64,000 bases of DNA from Prauserella aidingensis (GCF_024171865.1 NZ_JAMTCN010000011.1:62001-126000), one strand, 5' to 3'; shown: positions 35,324 through 45,928, counted from the stretch's first letter. Notes: generated by a model not told the origin, from the sequence alone. Translations and numbers: made by a program.

Positions 35324-36097
35324 ATGACGGACGGAATCGACCTCACCCGCGACGGCGACCTCGCCCGGCTGACGCTGACCAGGCCGGCCAAGATGAACGC
35401 GATCACCCACGAGATGTGGTCGGCGATCCCGGGGATCGTCGCCGACGTCGAATCCGATCCCGCGGTGAAGGTGCTGGTGCTGACAGGGGAGGGTGAGCAC
35501 TTCTCGGCAGGCGCGGACATCGGTGAGTTCCGGGACCTGCGGTCCACTCCGGAGGGTGTCGCGGCGTACGACAAGGCCGTGGACGCCGCCGTCGACGCGC
35601 TGGCGGGGATGGCCAAGCCGAGCATCGCCATGATCCGCGGCAACTGCATCGGTGGCGGCTGTCAGCTGTCGGTGGCCTGCGATCTGCGCTTCGCGGCGCC
35701 GGGATCCCGGTTCGGCATCACGCCCGCCAAGCTCGGCATCGTCTACCACTTCGAATCGACCCGGTTGCTCACCGAGCTCGTCGGACCGGCGCAGGCGCGC
35801 TACCTGCTGTTGTCAGGGAACCTCGTCGACGCCGCCCGGGCTCGGGAGATCGGCCTCGTCACCGACGTGTTCGACGACCTCGAGGGGCAGACGGAACAGT
35901 TCGCAGCGACGCTGTGTGCGCGCTCGCAGACGTCGGTGCGCGGCATGAACCGCATCATCGGGAAGATCGCCGGGGGCCTGACCGAACCGGACGCCGAGGT
36001 GCACGCGCTGCGCGACGAGGCCGCCCGCGGCGCGGACTACGCCGAGGGCGTGGCGGCGTTCCTCGAACGCAGGACGCCGAATTTCACCCACCGCTGA
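35324..36097 (+). CDS. Enoyl-CoA hydratase/isomerase-family protein (crotonase)
   Basis: 257 residues. Crotonase fold: CoA and oxyanion site F-S-A-G-A-D-I-G-E-F near 63-72 and C-I-G-G-G-C-Q-L-S-V-A-C-D-L-R-F near 109-124. The usual first catalytic Glu of hydratases (in F-G-x-P-E) reads F-G-I-T-P-A-K-L-G, so Ala replaces it, and the second Glu position is not obvious either. It may therefore be an isomerase, decarboxylase or hydrolase of the superfamily. It follows rel and is convergent with the cyclophilin gene. Confidence 0.88.
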   Translation: MTDGIDLTRDGDLARLTLTRPAKMNAITHEMWSAIPGIVADVESDPAVKVLVLTGEGEHFSAGADIGEFRDLRSTPEGVAAYDKAVDAAVDALAGMAKPSIAMIRGNCIGGGCQLSVACDLRFAAPGSRFGITPAKLGIVYHFESTRLLTELVGPAQARYLLLSGNLVDAARAREIGLVTDVFDDLEGQTEQFAATLCARSQTSVRGMNRIIGKIAGGLTEPDAEVHALRDEAARGADYAEGVAAFLERRTPNFTHR

Positions 36098-36134
36098 CCC
36101 GCCCCTGGCGCCCCAGTCGCGGTGCGGGGTGGTC

Positions 36135-36173
36135 TCCCGGGCCCGGCGGCGCACGGTGCCGTCGGGCCCGGGA
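36135..36173. terminator. Bidirectional terminator between crotonase and cyclophilin genes
   Basis: Stem TCCCGGGCCCG / CGGGCCCGGGA (11 bp), 38 bp past the crotonase stop and ending nine bases from the cyclophilin stop. Confidence 0.75.
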
Positions 36174-36181
36174 AGGGAACG

Positions 36182-37039
36182 TCAGCCGGAGACCGTCACG
36201 TCGGTGAAGCGGACCTCGGTGTTCGGCTTGCCGCCGCCGGGGGAGGGGTCGAGCGATCCGTCGTGCCCGGCCTTCGCGACCTTGTCCAGCACCTTCAGAC
36301 CTTCGTCGGAGATCGTGCCGAACACCGTGTAGTTCGGCGGTAGCGCCGAAGCTTCGCCGTACACCATGAAGAACTGGCTGCCGTTGGTGTCGGGACCCGC
36401 GTTGGCCATCGCGAGGATGCCGCGGCCGTACTTGAGCTGCTGGAACGTCTCGTCGGCGAAGGTGTAGCCCGGGCCGCCGGAACCCTGGCCCGTCGGATCG
36501 CCGCACTGCAGCATCTGCAGGCCCTGGGTGCCGAGCCGGTGGCAGGTGGTGTCGGTGTAGTAGTCCTGCTCGACGAGGTTCTCGAAGCTGTGGACCGCGC
36601 ACGGCGCCAGCGAGCGGTCGAGCGTGACCGGGATGTCGCCTGCGGTGGAGGACAGTGTGACGTCGACCGTGCCCCGGGACGAGACGTTCTTGCCGTTGGG
36701 TGGTTCGACCTGCTTGGCCGCCTCACCGCTCTCGGGGTACTCGCAGTCGGTGGGGTTCGGCAGCGGCTTGGTGCGCTCCGGTGGTTCGACCCGCTGACTG
36801 GGGATGGACACGTCCTCCGACGGCGCCGCGCTCGAACTCGCCTCGCCCTGCGCGTTCGCCGCGCCCTGGTCGTCGTCCTGGCCGGTGAAGACCACGATCA
36901 GGCCCGCAGCCACGACGACGACGCCGACGGCCGCCCCGATGCCGATGATCTTGCGTCGTTTCGCGCGTTCGGCCCTGCGAGCGAGCTGCCGTTCCAGCTT
37001 GCGCTTCGCTGCCTCCCGGCGCTGCTGGTTGGTCCCCAC
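36182..37039 (-). CDS. Membrane-anchored cyclophilin-type peptidyl-prolyl cis-trans isomerase
   Basis: 285 residues from GTG at 37039, preceded by GAGGAGG; an ATG at 37060 would bury that site. Residues 5-35 are Arg/Lys-rich, residues 35-55 form a membrane helix, then a Ser/Pro/Glu-rich linker, and the cyclophilin domain covers about 115-285 (V-H-S-F-E-N-L-V near 150, T-C-H-R-L near 165, G-Q-G-S-G-G-P-G-Y near 185, M-A-N-A-G-P-D-T-N-G-S-Q-F-F near 210-223). It isomerises X-Pro bonds, most likely outside the membrane. Same place as Rv2582 of M. tuberculosis. Confidence 0.93.
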   Translation of the reverse strand: MGTNQQRREAAKRKLERQLARRAERAKRRKIIGIGAAVGVVVVAAGLIVVFTGQDDDQGAANAQGEASSSAAPSEDVSIPSQRVEPPERTKPLPNPTDCEYPESGEAAKQVEPPNGKNVSSRGTVDVTLSSTAGDIPVTLDRSLAPCAVHSFENLVEQDYYTDTTCHRLGTQGLQMLQCGDPTGQGSGGPGYTFADETFQQLKYGRGILAMANAGPDTNGSQFFMVYGEASALPPNYTVFGTISDEGLKVLDKVAKAGHDGSLDPSPGGGKPNTEVRFTDVTVSG

Positions 37040-37152
37040 CTGGCCTCCTCGTTCACCCACGTGTTGGCTGGCGGCAGTCTATGGGCACGGTCTGTAAGAC
37101 CCCGGTACAGGGGCCGCTACGCTGGACGCGTCGCGGATGCGGAGGTGGGAAC

Positions 37153-38052
37153 GTGCTGGTCGCAGGATTTCCGGCCGGGGCGTTCCAGGCGAACTGCTAC
37201 CTGCTCGCACCGGGGCCGGACCGGGCGTGCGTGATCGTCGACCCCGGTGAGGACGCGGGTGCGCCACTCGGCCGGGTGGTCGCCGAGCACGGTCTGACAC
37301 CTGCCGCGATCCTCGCCACGCACGGCCATCCGGACCATGTCCACGCGGCCGCCGACACCGCGCGCGCCTACGACGTCCCCGTCCTGATCCGGTCCGAGGA
37401 CCGCCGGCTGTTGAGCATGCCGTGGCTCGGGCTCAACGACGAACTCGCGGCCGGACTCGGCGACCGCCCGTGGCCCGAACCGCACACGGTGCGGGAACTC
37501 GGCGCCGACGGCGAGCCGGAGCCGGTGCTGGAACTCGCCGGACTGCGGATCGAGGCGCTGCACACGCCCGGCCACACGGCCGGTTCGACCGTGTTCCGCC
37601 TGGCCACCGGCGAGGGTGGACAGGTCGCGCTCACCGGGGACACCCTGCTGCCCGGTTCGGCGGGACGTACGGACCTGCCCGGCGGCGATCGCGCCGCGCT
37701 GCGCCGCTCGCTGGCGCGGCTGACGGCGACCCTTCCCGACGGCACGGTTCTGCTGCCTGGACACGGGCCGAGTACGACCATGGGGCAGGAGAAGACGTCG
37801 AACCCCTGGCTGGCCGCGGAGGGGCGCGGCACCGCGGAGCTTCGTTATACAGGTCAGGGTCATCCAGGTCAGCGTTATGCAGGCGAGCCTCATGCAGGCG
37901 AGGCTCACGCGGACAACGGTCACGCGGACAACGGTCACGCGGACAACGGTCACGCGGGCCGGGGCGACACGGAGGAGTGCGGAGGGGCGGACCGGAGCGG
38001 TCCGGCCCGGCCGCCACGCGGGCCGGCAGCTGCCGGAGAGAGGCGATCATGA
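37153..38052 (+). CDS. Metallo-beta-lactamase-fold hydrolase (glyoxalase II-like) with His-rich repeat tail
   Basis: 299 residues from GTG 37153 with GGAGGTGGG upstream. Residues 1-215 form the MBL fold: T-H-G-H-P-D-H-V-H near 56-64 (metal motif H-x-H-x-D-H), H-T-P-G-H-T near 137-142, T-G-D-T-L near 163, and L-P-G-H-G-P-S-T-T near 198. Relatives (Rv2581c) stop near residue 225. Here about 75 extra residues follow, with repeats G-H-A-D-N and H-A-G, encoded by three perfect 15-bp DNA repeats, then an Arg/Pro-rich end. The tail overlaps the next gene's start. It could bind metal or be neutral. Confidence 0.88.
   Translation: MLVAGFPAGAFQANCYLLAPGPDRACVIVDPGEDAGAPLGRVVAEHGLTPAAILATHGHPDHVHAAADTARAYDVPVLIRSEDRRLLSMPWLGLNDELAAGLGDRPWPEPHTVRELGADGEPEPVLELAGLRIEALHTPGHTAGSTVFRLATGEGGQVALTGDTLLPGSAGRTDLPGGDRAALRRSLARLTATLPDGTVLLPGHGPSTTMGQEKTSNPWLAAEGRGTAELRYTGQGHPGQRYAGEPHAGEAHADNGHADNGHADNGHAGRGDTEECGGADRSGPARPPRGPAAAGERRS
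37906..37950 (+). repeat. Three perfect 15-bp in-frame tandem repeats in the MBL-fold gene
   Basis: CACGCGGACAACGGT is repeated at 37906-37920, 37921-37935 and 37936-37950, giving three copies of H-A-D-N-G. A related shorter series (CATGCAGGCGA) precedes it at about 37876-37900. Confidence 0.9.
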
Positions 38053-38810
38053 ACGAACCCGAGCCGACCGACCCGGACCTGCCGGACGTCACGGGCGGCG
38101 ACAGCGGCGGGAACGCCGACGGCGCCGGGAACGCCGGGACTCCCGGCGGGAACGCCGCGGGCCGGTCCGCAGGAGCCGGTGACGAGCCGGAACGGATCGT
38201 GCTCTACGGCCAGGACGCGACGCTCCGGCGGAAACGGGCCGCCGCGGGTCTCGTGGGGGTCCTCCTGTTCGCCGCGGCGTTCGGCGGGGTGGCGGGCCTG
38301 ATCGGCGGCCTCGGCGCGGGGCTGGTGGTCGCCGTGATCGTCGCCGCGGCACTGGGATTCGTGGTGGCCTCCAACGCACGTCGGCAGGTGTGGCTCGACG
38401 GCAGGACCGTGGTCATGCGCAGCTTCGGCAGCCGCCGCGTGGACCTGGTCACCGCGCCGCGGATCGAGCTGCTGCTCAGCGACGTGCGCGGATCGCGCAC
38501 CGTGAGCCTGCTCGTCACGTCCGAGTCGAACAAGGCCGTGAAGGTGGACCTCGCGATCTATGCCGGGACCGGTGGCCGCGAGCTCGGCATTCTGGCGCTC
38601 CGCAGGCTCGCGGACGCACTGGCCGACAACATCGAGGCCAACGGCCTCGTCTTCTCCGAGCTGCTCGTGGCGCAGCTGCGGTCCGAGGCGCGCGGCGACG
38701 GGGCCGCGGATCGGCCGCTGTACCGCATCGCCTCGCTCGCGCCGCAGGGCAAGCTCGCGCAGCGGTTCACGATGGAGGCGGTGAGTCGGTTCGTCGCGTC
38801 GCTGGAGTGA
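38049..38810 (+). CDS. Hypothetical membrane protein with two transmembrane helices
   Basis: 253 residues from ATG 38049, overlapping the upstream gene by four bases. Residues 1-45 are acidic, Gly/Asn-rich and disordered; two membrane helices lie near 63-103; residues 105-250 form a cytoplasmic-looking domain with beta strands (V-W-L-D-G-R-T-V-V-M-R-S-F-G) and a helical end. It resembles proteins with a PH-like (bPH2) domain after two helices, but I cannot confirm that. It occupies the position where hisS is found in relatives. Function unknown. Confidence 0.75.
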   Translation: MNEPEPTDPDLPDVTGGDSGGNADGAGNAGTPGGNAAGRSAGAGDEPERIVLYGQDATLRRKRAAAGLVGVLLFAAAFGGVAGLIGGLGAGLVVAVIVAAALGFVVASNARRQVWLDGRTVVMRSFGSRRVDLVTAPRIELLLSDVRGSRTVSLLVTSESNKAVKVDLAIYAGTGGRELGILALRRLADALADNIEANGLVFSELLVAQLRSEARGDGAADRPLYRIASLAPQGKLAQRFTMEAVSRFVASLE

Positions 38811-39348
38811 TGCGACGCGGCCGCGTCCCGTCCCCCTCGCGGCCATCCTCGCCGGCAGTGTGCTCGCCGCCGTCGCCGGTGCCGGGGTCCGGTGCCGACG
38901 TCACCGGGTGCAGTGCGGCGAGATGCAGTTCGATCGCCGTGAGCTGTTCGCGCAGCCCGTCCAGCCGGAGACGGATCGTTTCGAGCTGATACACCGCCTC
39001 GGGCAGCTCACCCGCCGCGAACGTGGCCAGCCGCTCGAGGTGCGAGGCCGTCTCGCGCAGTTCGTGCAGCGCACGGGCGAGTTCCGGGACGGCGGCCGCG
39101 CCCGCCACCAGTGCGGCCGCGGACCTGGCCACGCCCGTCGTGTGGCGGAGGACGTCTCCGGGCGCGGCGGCGACGGCTCCCGCCACCCGGCGCACCACGG
39201 CCAGCGGCAGGCTCACCAGACCCCGCAGGGACGGCAGCGCCGTGTCGTGGAGCGCCGTGTCGTGGTCGGCCGATTCCCGGCGTCCCGACTCGGGGTGTGG
39301 GACGTCGGACGGTGACGGTTCGGCGTGTGGGGGTTGCGGACCCGGCAT
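38767..39348 (-). CDS. Hypothetical protein with amphipathic/coiled-coil core
   Basis: 193 residues from ATG at 39348. Residues 1-40 are Pro/Ser/His-rich; residues 40-85 are hydrophobic and Ala/Val-rich; residues 85-140 form a long amphipathic helix with Leu heptads (L-A-R-A-L-H-E-L-R-E, L-E-R-L, L-R-L-D-G-L-R-E-Q-L) that may be a coiled coil. The Arg/Thr-rich tail overlaps the converging 38049 gene by 44 bp. No family recognised. Codon pattern and helix regularity support a real gene, but the overlap lowers certainty. Confidence 0.6.
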   Translation of the reverse strand: MPGPQPPHAEPSPSDVPHPESGRRESADHDTALHDTALPSLRGLVSLPLAVVRRVAGAVAAAPGDVLRHTTGVARSAAALVAGAAAVPELARALHELRETASHLERLATFAAGELPEAVYQLETIRLRLDGLREQLTAIELHLAALHPVTSAPDPGTGDGGEHTAGEDGREGDGTRPRRITPATRRTDSPPPS

Positions 39349-39443
39349 GGCGTCTCCGCTCGGACGGTGGGGAGGTCGTCGCTGTTCGTACCCCACCGGC
39401 CGGGTCCGCAGCGCGGCGCCCTGCGGTTCTGTGGCTGCTGTGG

Positions 39444-41288
39444 TCAGGCGTGACGGGTGTGACTGCTGTGACGATCGGTGCAGCCGCCGGCGCCGGCCGG
39501 ATCGTCGGACTCGCCGTCGCCGCCTGCCGGGTCCACGTCGGCGGGATCGGCCGGACCGCGGGAATCGGTGCGCTCCTCGGCGGCAGGGACGGCGTGGTTC
39601 TCCTCCCGCACCACGATCAGTGCCGCGAGCAGCGTCGTCACCGGTACCGCCGCGATGATCCCGATGCTGCCCGCCAGCGTGCGCACGATCTCGGACGCCA
39701 GCTCCTGCGACGTCAGGATCGGCCCCAGCCCGACGTCGGACAGCGACGCCAGCAGCAGCGCGGGCAGTGCCGCACCCGCGTATGCCATGACCAGGGTGTT
39801 GACGGCCGAGCCGACGTGGGCGCGGCCGATCCGCAGCGCGGCGCCGTAGAGCTCCCGCCACGACTGCCGCGGGTTCGCGCGGTGCAGTTCCCAGACGGCG
39901 CTCGCCTGCGTGACCGTCACGTCGTCGAGCACACCGAGCGCACCGATGACGATCCCCGCCAGCAGCAGGCCCCGTGCGTCGATGCCGTGCCCGAGCGAGC
40001 CGATCAGCGTGGAGGTGCTCTCGTCGAGACCGGTCAGGCTCGCGGCACCGGCGAACACGGCGGCGATCAGTCCGATGAGCGACAGACTCACCATCGTCCC
40101 GAGCACCGCGGCCGACGTGCGCGCCGAGAAGCCGTGGGTCGTGTAGAGCGCGACGAACATGATGAGCCCGGCGCCGGCGATCGCCACGAGCAGCGGGTCG
40201 CCGCCGTGGAGGATCGACGGCAGCACGAACAGCCCGATGATCACCGCGGTGACGGCCAGCGCGCCGAGCGCCGCGACACCCCGCCACCGGCCCAGCACGA
40301 CGACGGCGAGCGCGAACAGGCCCGCCAGCAGGGCGAGCGGCAGGCTGCGTTGGAAGTCGCGGACCTGGTAGGAGGACCCGGCCTGTGGGTCGGCGCCGCT
40401 GTAGGACAGCACGACCGCGTCGCCCGCGGCGAATCGCGGATTGCCCTGCCCCGCCGGCAGGCTCTGGGCGATCGTGCGGCCCTCGGCGGGGCCGTCGGTG
40501 AGCGTGATCTCGATCTGCTGGCACGGTCCGCCCTCGCCCGGGTCGCCGACCTGCACCTGGCCCGGGGACAGGCACGGCCCCAGTTCGGAGGAGACCACGT
40601 CGCCGTGGACGGGCTCGCCGACGGCGTGGCCGCGGACGTCCTGCTCTCCCCACGAGTACAGCAGCACGACGGCGGCGAGCGCGGCGAGCGCGAACGGCGC
40701 GAGCAGGGCGGTCAGCAGGACCCGTACCCGGCGCGAGGCCGGTGCCGCAGGCTCGTGTCCGTGTCCGTGTCCGTGTCCGTGTCCGTGTCCGTGTCCGTGT
40801 CCGTGTCCGTGTCCGTGTCCGTGTGCGGCTGTGGCTGCGGTCGACGGCGTCTGCTCGCCGGAGCGGGTGCGGCCGTGCGGCTTCTCCGGCCCGTCGCCGG
40901 GGCGTGCGGTGCCGTGCCGCCTCGGACCGGTGTCGCGGTCGGCGGCGCGGCGCGGCCGGGTGCGGGTGGGGTCGAGCCCGTCGGCGGTATCGCGGACACC
41001 GGGACGCGCGCCCGCCTCCCGTGGGGGCGCCGGGCTCGCGGCCGGGTCGCGGGGCCGCCTGCCGCGTTCGGGCCGGTCCGCGGGCGCCGGGGCGCCGCTG
41101 TCGCCGTCGTTCCCACGGGCGGGCGCTCGCCCGGTCGTTCCGGGTCGGGGCCGGCGTCGCGGCTGCTCGTCGCGGGGATCCGTCCTGCGGGGAGCCCGGC
41201 GGGGACGAGACCCGGCGGGTCCCTCGTGGGGCGGGATCGGTTCGGGCAGGACCGGGCCCGTGTCGTCGTCGGAGAAGTCGCGGGGCAC
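39444..41288 (-). CDS. YibE/F-family membrane protein with His-Gly repeat
   Basis: 614 residues from GTG at 41288 (GAGGA upstream). An apparent upstream extension runs antisense through aspS and is rejected. Residues 1-155 are Arg/Pro/Asp-rich and disordered and hold about a dozen His-Gly repeats near 140-163. A first helix follows (about 175-195), then an extracytoplasmic domain with a D-V-V-S-S-E-L-G-P stretch, then seven or so helices (300-580) with A-L-G-V-L-D-D-V-T-V-T-Q near 446-457 and M-A-Y-A-G-A-A-L-P near 495, both typical of YibE/F. The substrate of this family is unknown. The poly-His-Gly part may bind metal at the cytoplasmic face. Confidence 0.85.
   Translation of the reverse strand: MPRDFSDDDTGPVLPEPIPPHEGPAGSRPRRAPRRTDPRDEQPRRRPRPGTTGRAPARGNDGDSGAPAPADRPERGRRPRDPAASPAPPREAGARPGVRDTADGLDPTRTRPRRAADRDTGPRRHGTARPGDGPEKPHGRTRSGEQTPSTAATAAHGHGHGHGHGHGHGHGHGHGHGHEPAAPASRRVRVLLTALLAPFALAALAAVVLLYSWGEQDVRGHAVGEPVHGDVVSSELGPCLSPGQVQVGDPGEGGPCQQIEITLTDGPAEGRTIAQSLPAGQGNPRFAAGDAVVLSYSGADPQAGSSYQVRDFQRSLPLALLAGLFALAVVVLGRWRGVAALGALAVTAVIIGLFVLPSILHGGDPLLVAIAGAGLIMFVALYTTHGFSARTSAAVLGTMVSLSLIGLIAAVFAGAASLTGLDESTSTLIGSLGHGIDARGLLLAGIVIGALGVLDDVTVTQASAVWELHRANPRQSWRELYGAALRIGRAHVGSAVNTLVMAYAGAALPALLLASLSDVGLGPILTSQELASEIVRTLAGSIGIIAAVPVTTLLAALIVVREENHAVPAAEERTDSRGPADPADVDPAGGDGESDDPAGAGGCTDRHSSHTRHA
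40755..40824. repeat. Hexanucleotide microsatellite (GTGTCC)11
   Basis: Eleven perfect GTGTCC units (40755-40820) plus GTGT. On the coding (minus) strand it is CAC-GGA, giving His-Gly pairs in the YibE/F protein. Six-base units change length without shifting frame. Confidence 0.97.
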
Positions 41289-41492
41289 GGGGACATCCTC
41301 GCGGGCCGGTGCGGCGGGCCGGGTGCCAGGTCCCGGGGCCGGAGCAGGCCCGGTGACGCCCGGGTGAGACACGGAGCGGGCGGGAAACCTGGTGGCGATG
41401 CGCCGCGGGTGATTCGTTAACCTGGGCCGTCGGCGGTGTCGCCGCCGCTGTTGTCCGACCGTATTCTCCGCTTTCCGAGAGGACCCTGCGCA

Positions 41493-43304
<1,812 letters not shown>

Positions 43305-43485
43305 CACGCGCGGTCGTGGGCGGCTGCGGAGCGAGCGTTCCGGCAGTCGGGGGACGCGGGTGGGCTCCGCGACCGCTCGCGACGTGACGCCGCATGGGCC
43401 GCACGGTCGAATGTCGCCGTGTGGCGCGGATTGCGGTCACCTGATTGTGGTCACTGTTCCCGTCGCACTAGTAGGGTCGGAGCCA

Positions 43486-44799
43486 ATGACTGTGGACACC
43501 CCTCCTGCCGACGATTCGACCGTCGGCACAGGAGCGGACACTTCCTCCAGTGATACCGCCATGGCCGCGGTGACGGCTGCGGAGGCGGTTCTCGCGCAGC
43601 GATTCGGCAGTACGATCTCCCTGGTCGACGCCGAGGACCTCGCCGGGAGCGGCCCCGCCACGGTGGTGCGCGCCCGGGTGGCGTCGTCGCCGTTCTCCCT
43701 GCCCCGCACGCTCGTCATCAAGCACTATCCCGACGAACCGGGCGAGGGCGAGGACGACGCGTTCGCCCGCGAGGCGGCCAGCTACCAGCTGTTCACGGCG
43801 CTGTCCGCCGACGACCGCACCTGCCCGGAGATCCTCGCGCACAGCGCGGACCACCGGCTGCTCGTGATCGACGACCTGGGCCGGGCGCCGACGCTGCAGG
43901 ACAAGCTGAGCGGATCCGACGCCCGCGCGGCGGAAACCGCCCTGCTGTCCTGGGCACGGACGCTGGGTCGAATGCACTTCAGCACGGCCAACCGTGAGGC
44001 GGACTTCAACGCCCTGCTCCGACGGCTCGGCAAGGCCGGGCCGGGGTCGGGACAGTCGGACTCGTCCGCACCGGCCGCCCCCGTCGCCACGACAGCCACC
44101 GCAGGGGCGGCCGACCCGGTGGACGCGGCGGCCGAGGCGCCCGCGTTGCTCGGGGAGACACTCGGTATCGACACGCCACCCGAGGTCGTGGCCGCGGCGC
44201 AGCGCGCTGCCGAGCAGGCGCGGTCGGCGGCGTTCCGTGCGTTCAGCCCGGTGGACCTCTGGCCCGACAACAACCTCGTCACCGGCGACGGCGTGCGGTT
44301 CCTCGACTTCGAACGGGGACGCGTGCGCAGCGCGCTCGTGGACGCGGCACACATGCTGGTGCCGTTCGTGTCCGGCCCCGAGCCGCTGGGCCTGCCCGCG
44401 GGCGTCAGCGAGGCGATGATCACGTCGTGGCGTGCCGAGGTGGCCGATCTGTGGCCGTCCCTGGCCGAGGAGGACACGCTCGACCGGTACCTGACCGACG
44501 CCGCGCAGCTGCTCGTGTGGGAGGCGACGTGCCGGTGGCTGCCCACGCTCGCCGGCGAGGGGGCCGCCGCCGAGAACCGTGACAACGGCGACCGCGCACG
44601 TGGTCACGAGCGCGGCACGGCCACGGCGCGCGCCGCGGCGCTCGCCACGTGGTGGCGCGACCTCGCCGACCACGCGGGCCGTGCCGGTGACCCGGCCGAC
44701 GGCGCCGCCGTCGCCGACCATGCCGGGGCCGTCGCCCGCGCGCTCGACGGGCGATTCGGCCCGGACCTCGAACTGCCGCTGTACCCGGCGTTCCGCTGA
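43486..44799 (+). CDS. Aminoglycoside phosphotransferase/choline kinase-like protein
   Basis: 437 residues from ATG 43486. Kinase-like fold: N-lobe with V-I-K-H-Y near 83 (Lys of the ATP site), L-V-I-D-D-L-G near 126-132, catalytic region F-S-P-V-D-L-W-P-D-N-N-L-V near 253-265 and metal-binding F-L-D-F-E near 271-275. The usual H-G-D reads P-V-D, so the conserved His is lost while Asp and Asn remain. A low-complexity Ala/Thr/Pro linker (about 185-215) interrupts the C-lobe. Substrate unknown; not evidence for drug resistance. Confidence 0.75.
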   Translation: MTVDTPPADDSTVGTGADTSSSDTAMAAVTAAEAVLAQRFGSTISLVDAEDLAGSGPATVVRARVASSPFSLPRTLVIKHYPDEPGEGEDDAFAREAASYQLFTALSADDRTCPEILAHSADHRLLVIDDLGRAPTLQDKLSGSDARAAETALLSWARTLGRMHFSTANREADFNALLRRLGKAGPGSGQSDSSAPAAPVATTATAGAADPVDAAAEAPALLGETLGIDTPPEVVAAAQRAAEQARSAAFRAFSPVDLWPDNNLVTGDGVRFLDFERGRVRSALVDAAHMLVPFVSGPEPLGLPAGVSEAMITSWRAEVADLWPSLAEEDTLDRYLTDAAQLLVWEATCRWLPTLAGEGAAAENRDNGDRARGHERGTATARAAALATWWRDLADHAGRAGDPADGAAVADHAGAVARALDGRFGPDLELPLYPAFR

Positions 44800-44914
44800 G
44801 GCGTTCCCGTGTTCCGCCGGGTGCGGGGGCGGTGACGTCAAGGTTCGCCGGCCCGTATCCACCTCGTTACCCGGGTCTCACCGCGGGTGCGCACGGGCGC
44901 GCGACCGTGCCCCT

Positions 44915-45928
44915 GTGACGCTCGACAGCCGCGTACAGCCGGACCGCCTTCCGCGCCCCACCGTCCTGCCCGACGATCCCCCTCCGTCCGACCCCCTGCC
45001 GTCCGTCCCGTCCGTCCGGCCCCGGGTGCCCGCCCCACCTGCCGCCGGGGAGCCGGCGGTCGCGCCGCCCCGCCGTGTGGAGCGGCTCGCCGTCCTGGGC
45101 GACTCCACGGCCGTCGGCCTCGGCGACCCGTTGCCCGGCGGTGCCTGGCGCGGCGTCGGCCCCCTGGTCGCCGAGGCGCTCGGCGTCCCCGCGGACCGCT
45201 ACGCCAACGTGTCGTTCACCGGTGCGCGGGTCGGCTGCGTGCGCACCGTCCAGCTGCCCGGCGTGCTCGACACCGCCCCGGACGTCGCCGTCGTGATCGC
45301 GGGGATGAACGACACGCTGCGGTCCGACTTCGACACCTCGGCGCTGGCGGACGACCTCGACACCACCGTGTCCGCCCTGCAGGACGCGGGCACGACGGTC
45401 GTCACGGTCCGCTTCCACGACCACGGGCGCGTGTTCCGCCTGCCCGGACCGCTGCGCCGGGCGCACGCGACCCGGGTGGACGCGCTCAACGACGTCGTCG
45501 ACACGGTCGTGGCCCGCCGCGGTGCGCTGTGCGTCGACCTCGACGTCCTGCCCGGCGCCTACGACCTGGACTCCTGGAGTGTCGACCGGCTCCATCCCTC
45601 CGAACGGGGTCACCGGCTGCTGGCCCTGGCCGTCACGGAGGCGCTCGCCGGCGAGGGGTTCGCCGTCCCGGAGCCGGTGTCGCTCGTGTGCTCGGGAGGG
45701 GCCTCCGCCCGGACCGTCGACCACGTCGCCTGGCTGCTCGGCAAGGGAGTGCCGTGGTTGTGGCGCCGCGGCAGGGACCTGGTGCCGCACGCCGCCGGGA
45801 TCGTGGCGCGCGACCTGGTCCGGGCAGGGGTGCGGGCCGCGGGAACCGGCAGGGCGCCCGTCGTGTCACTCCTGCGGGCGCCGCCGATTACGGTCGAGGG
45901 GTGCAGCAAGACGAACTCTTCACGGTGA
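44915..45928 (+). CDS. SGNH/GDSL-family hydrolase
   Basis: 337 residues if GTG 44915 is used; no strong ribosome site helps. Residues 1-60 are Pro-rich and disordered. SGNH blocks: [12 protein letters not shown] near 63-74 (catalytic Ser), F-T-G-A-R-V-G near 103 (block II Gly), V-V-I-A-G-M-N-D near 126-133 (Asn of block III), and [10 protein letters not shown] near 223-232 (Asp and His). It is an esterase or acetylhydrolase without a signal peptide. Its end overlaps the rarA start by 28 bases. Confidence 0.88.
   Translation: MTLDSRVQPDRLPRPTVLPDDPPPSDPLPSVPSVRPRVPAPPAAGEPAVAPPRRVERLAVLGDSTAVGLGDPLPGGAWRGVGPLVAEALGVPADRYANVSFTGARVGCVRTVQLPGVLDTAPDVAVVIAGMNDTLRSDFDTSALADDLDTTVSALQDAGTTVVTVRFHDHGRVFRLPGPLRRAHATRVDALNDVVDTVVARRGALCVDLDVLPGAYDLDSWSVDRLHPSERGHRLLALAVTEALAGEGFAVPEPVSLVCSGGASARTVDHVAWLLGKGVPWLWRRGRDLVPHAAGIVARDLVRAGVRAAGTGRAPVVSLLRAPPITVEGCSKTNSSR

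Noticed and set aside
40755-40824. GTGTCC array considered as a CRISPR or similar array
   Set aside because: Units are six bases with no spacers; it is a plain microsatellite inside a reading frame.
43486-44799. Kinase-like gene considered as an aminoglycoside resistance gene
   Set aside because: The catalytic His is missing and only the general fold is shared; the fold is common in housekeeping kinases.
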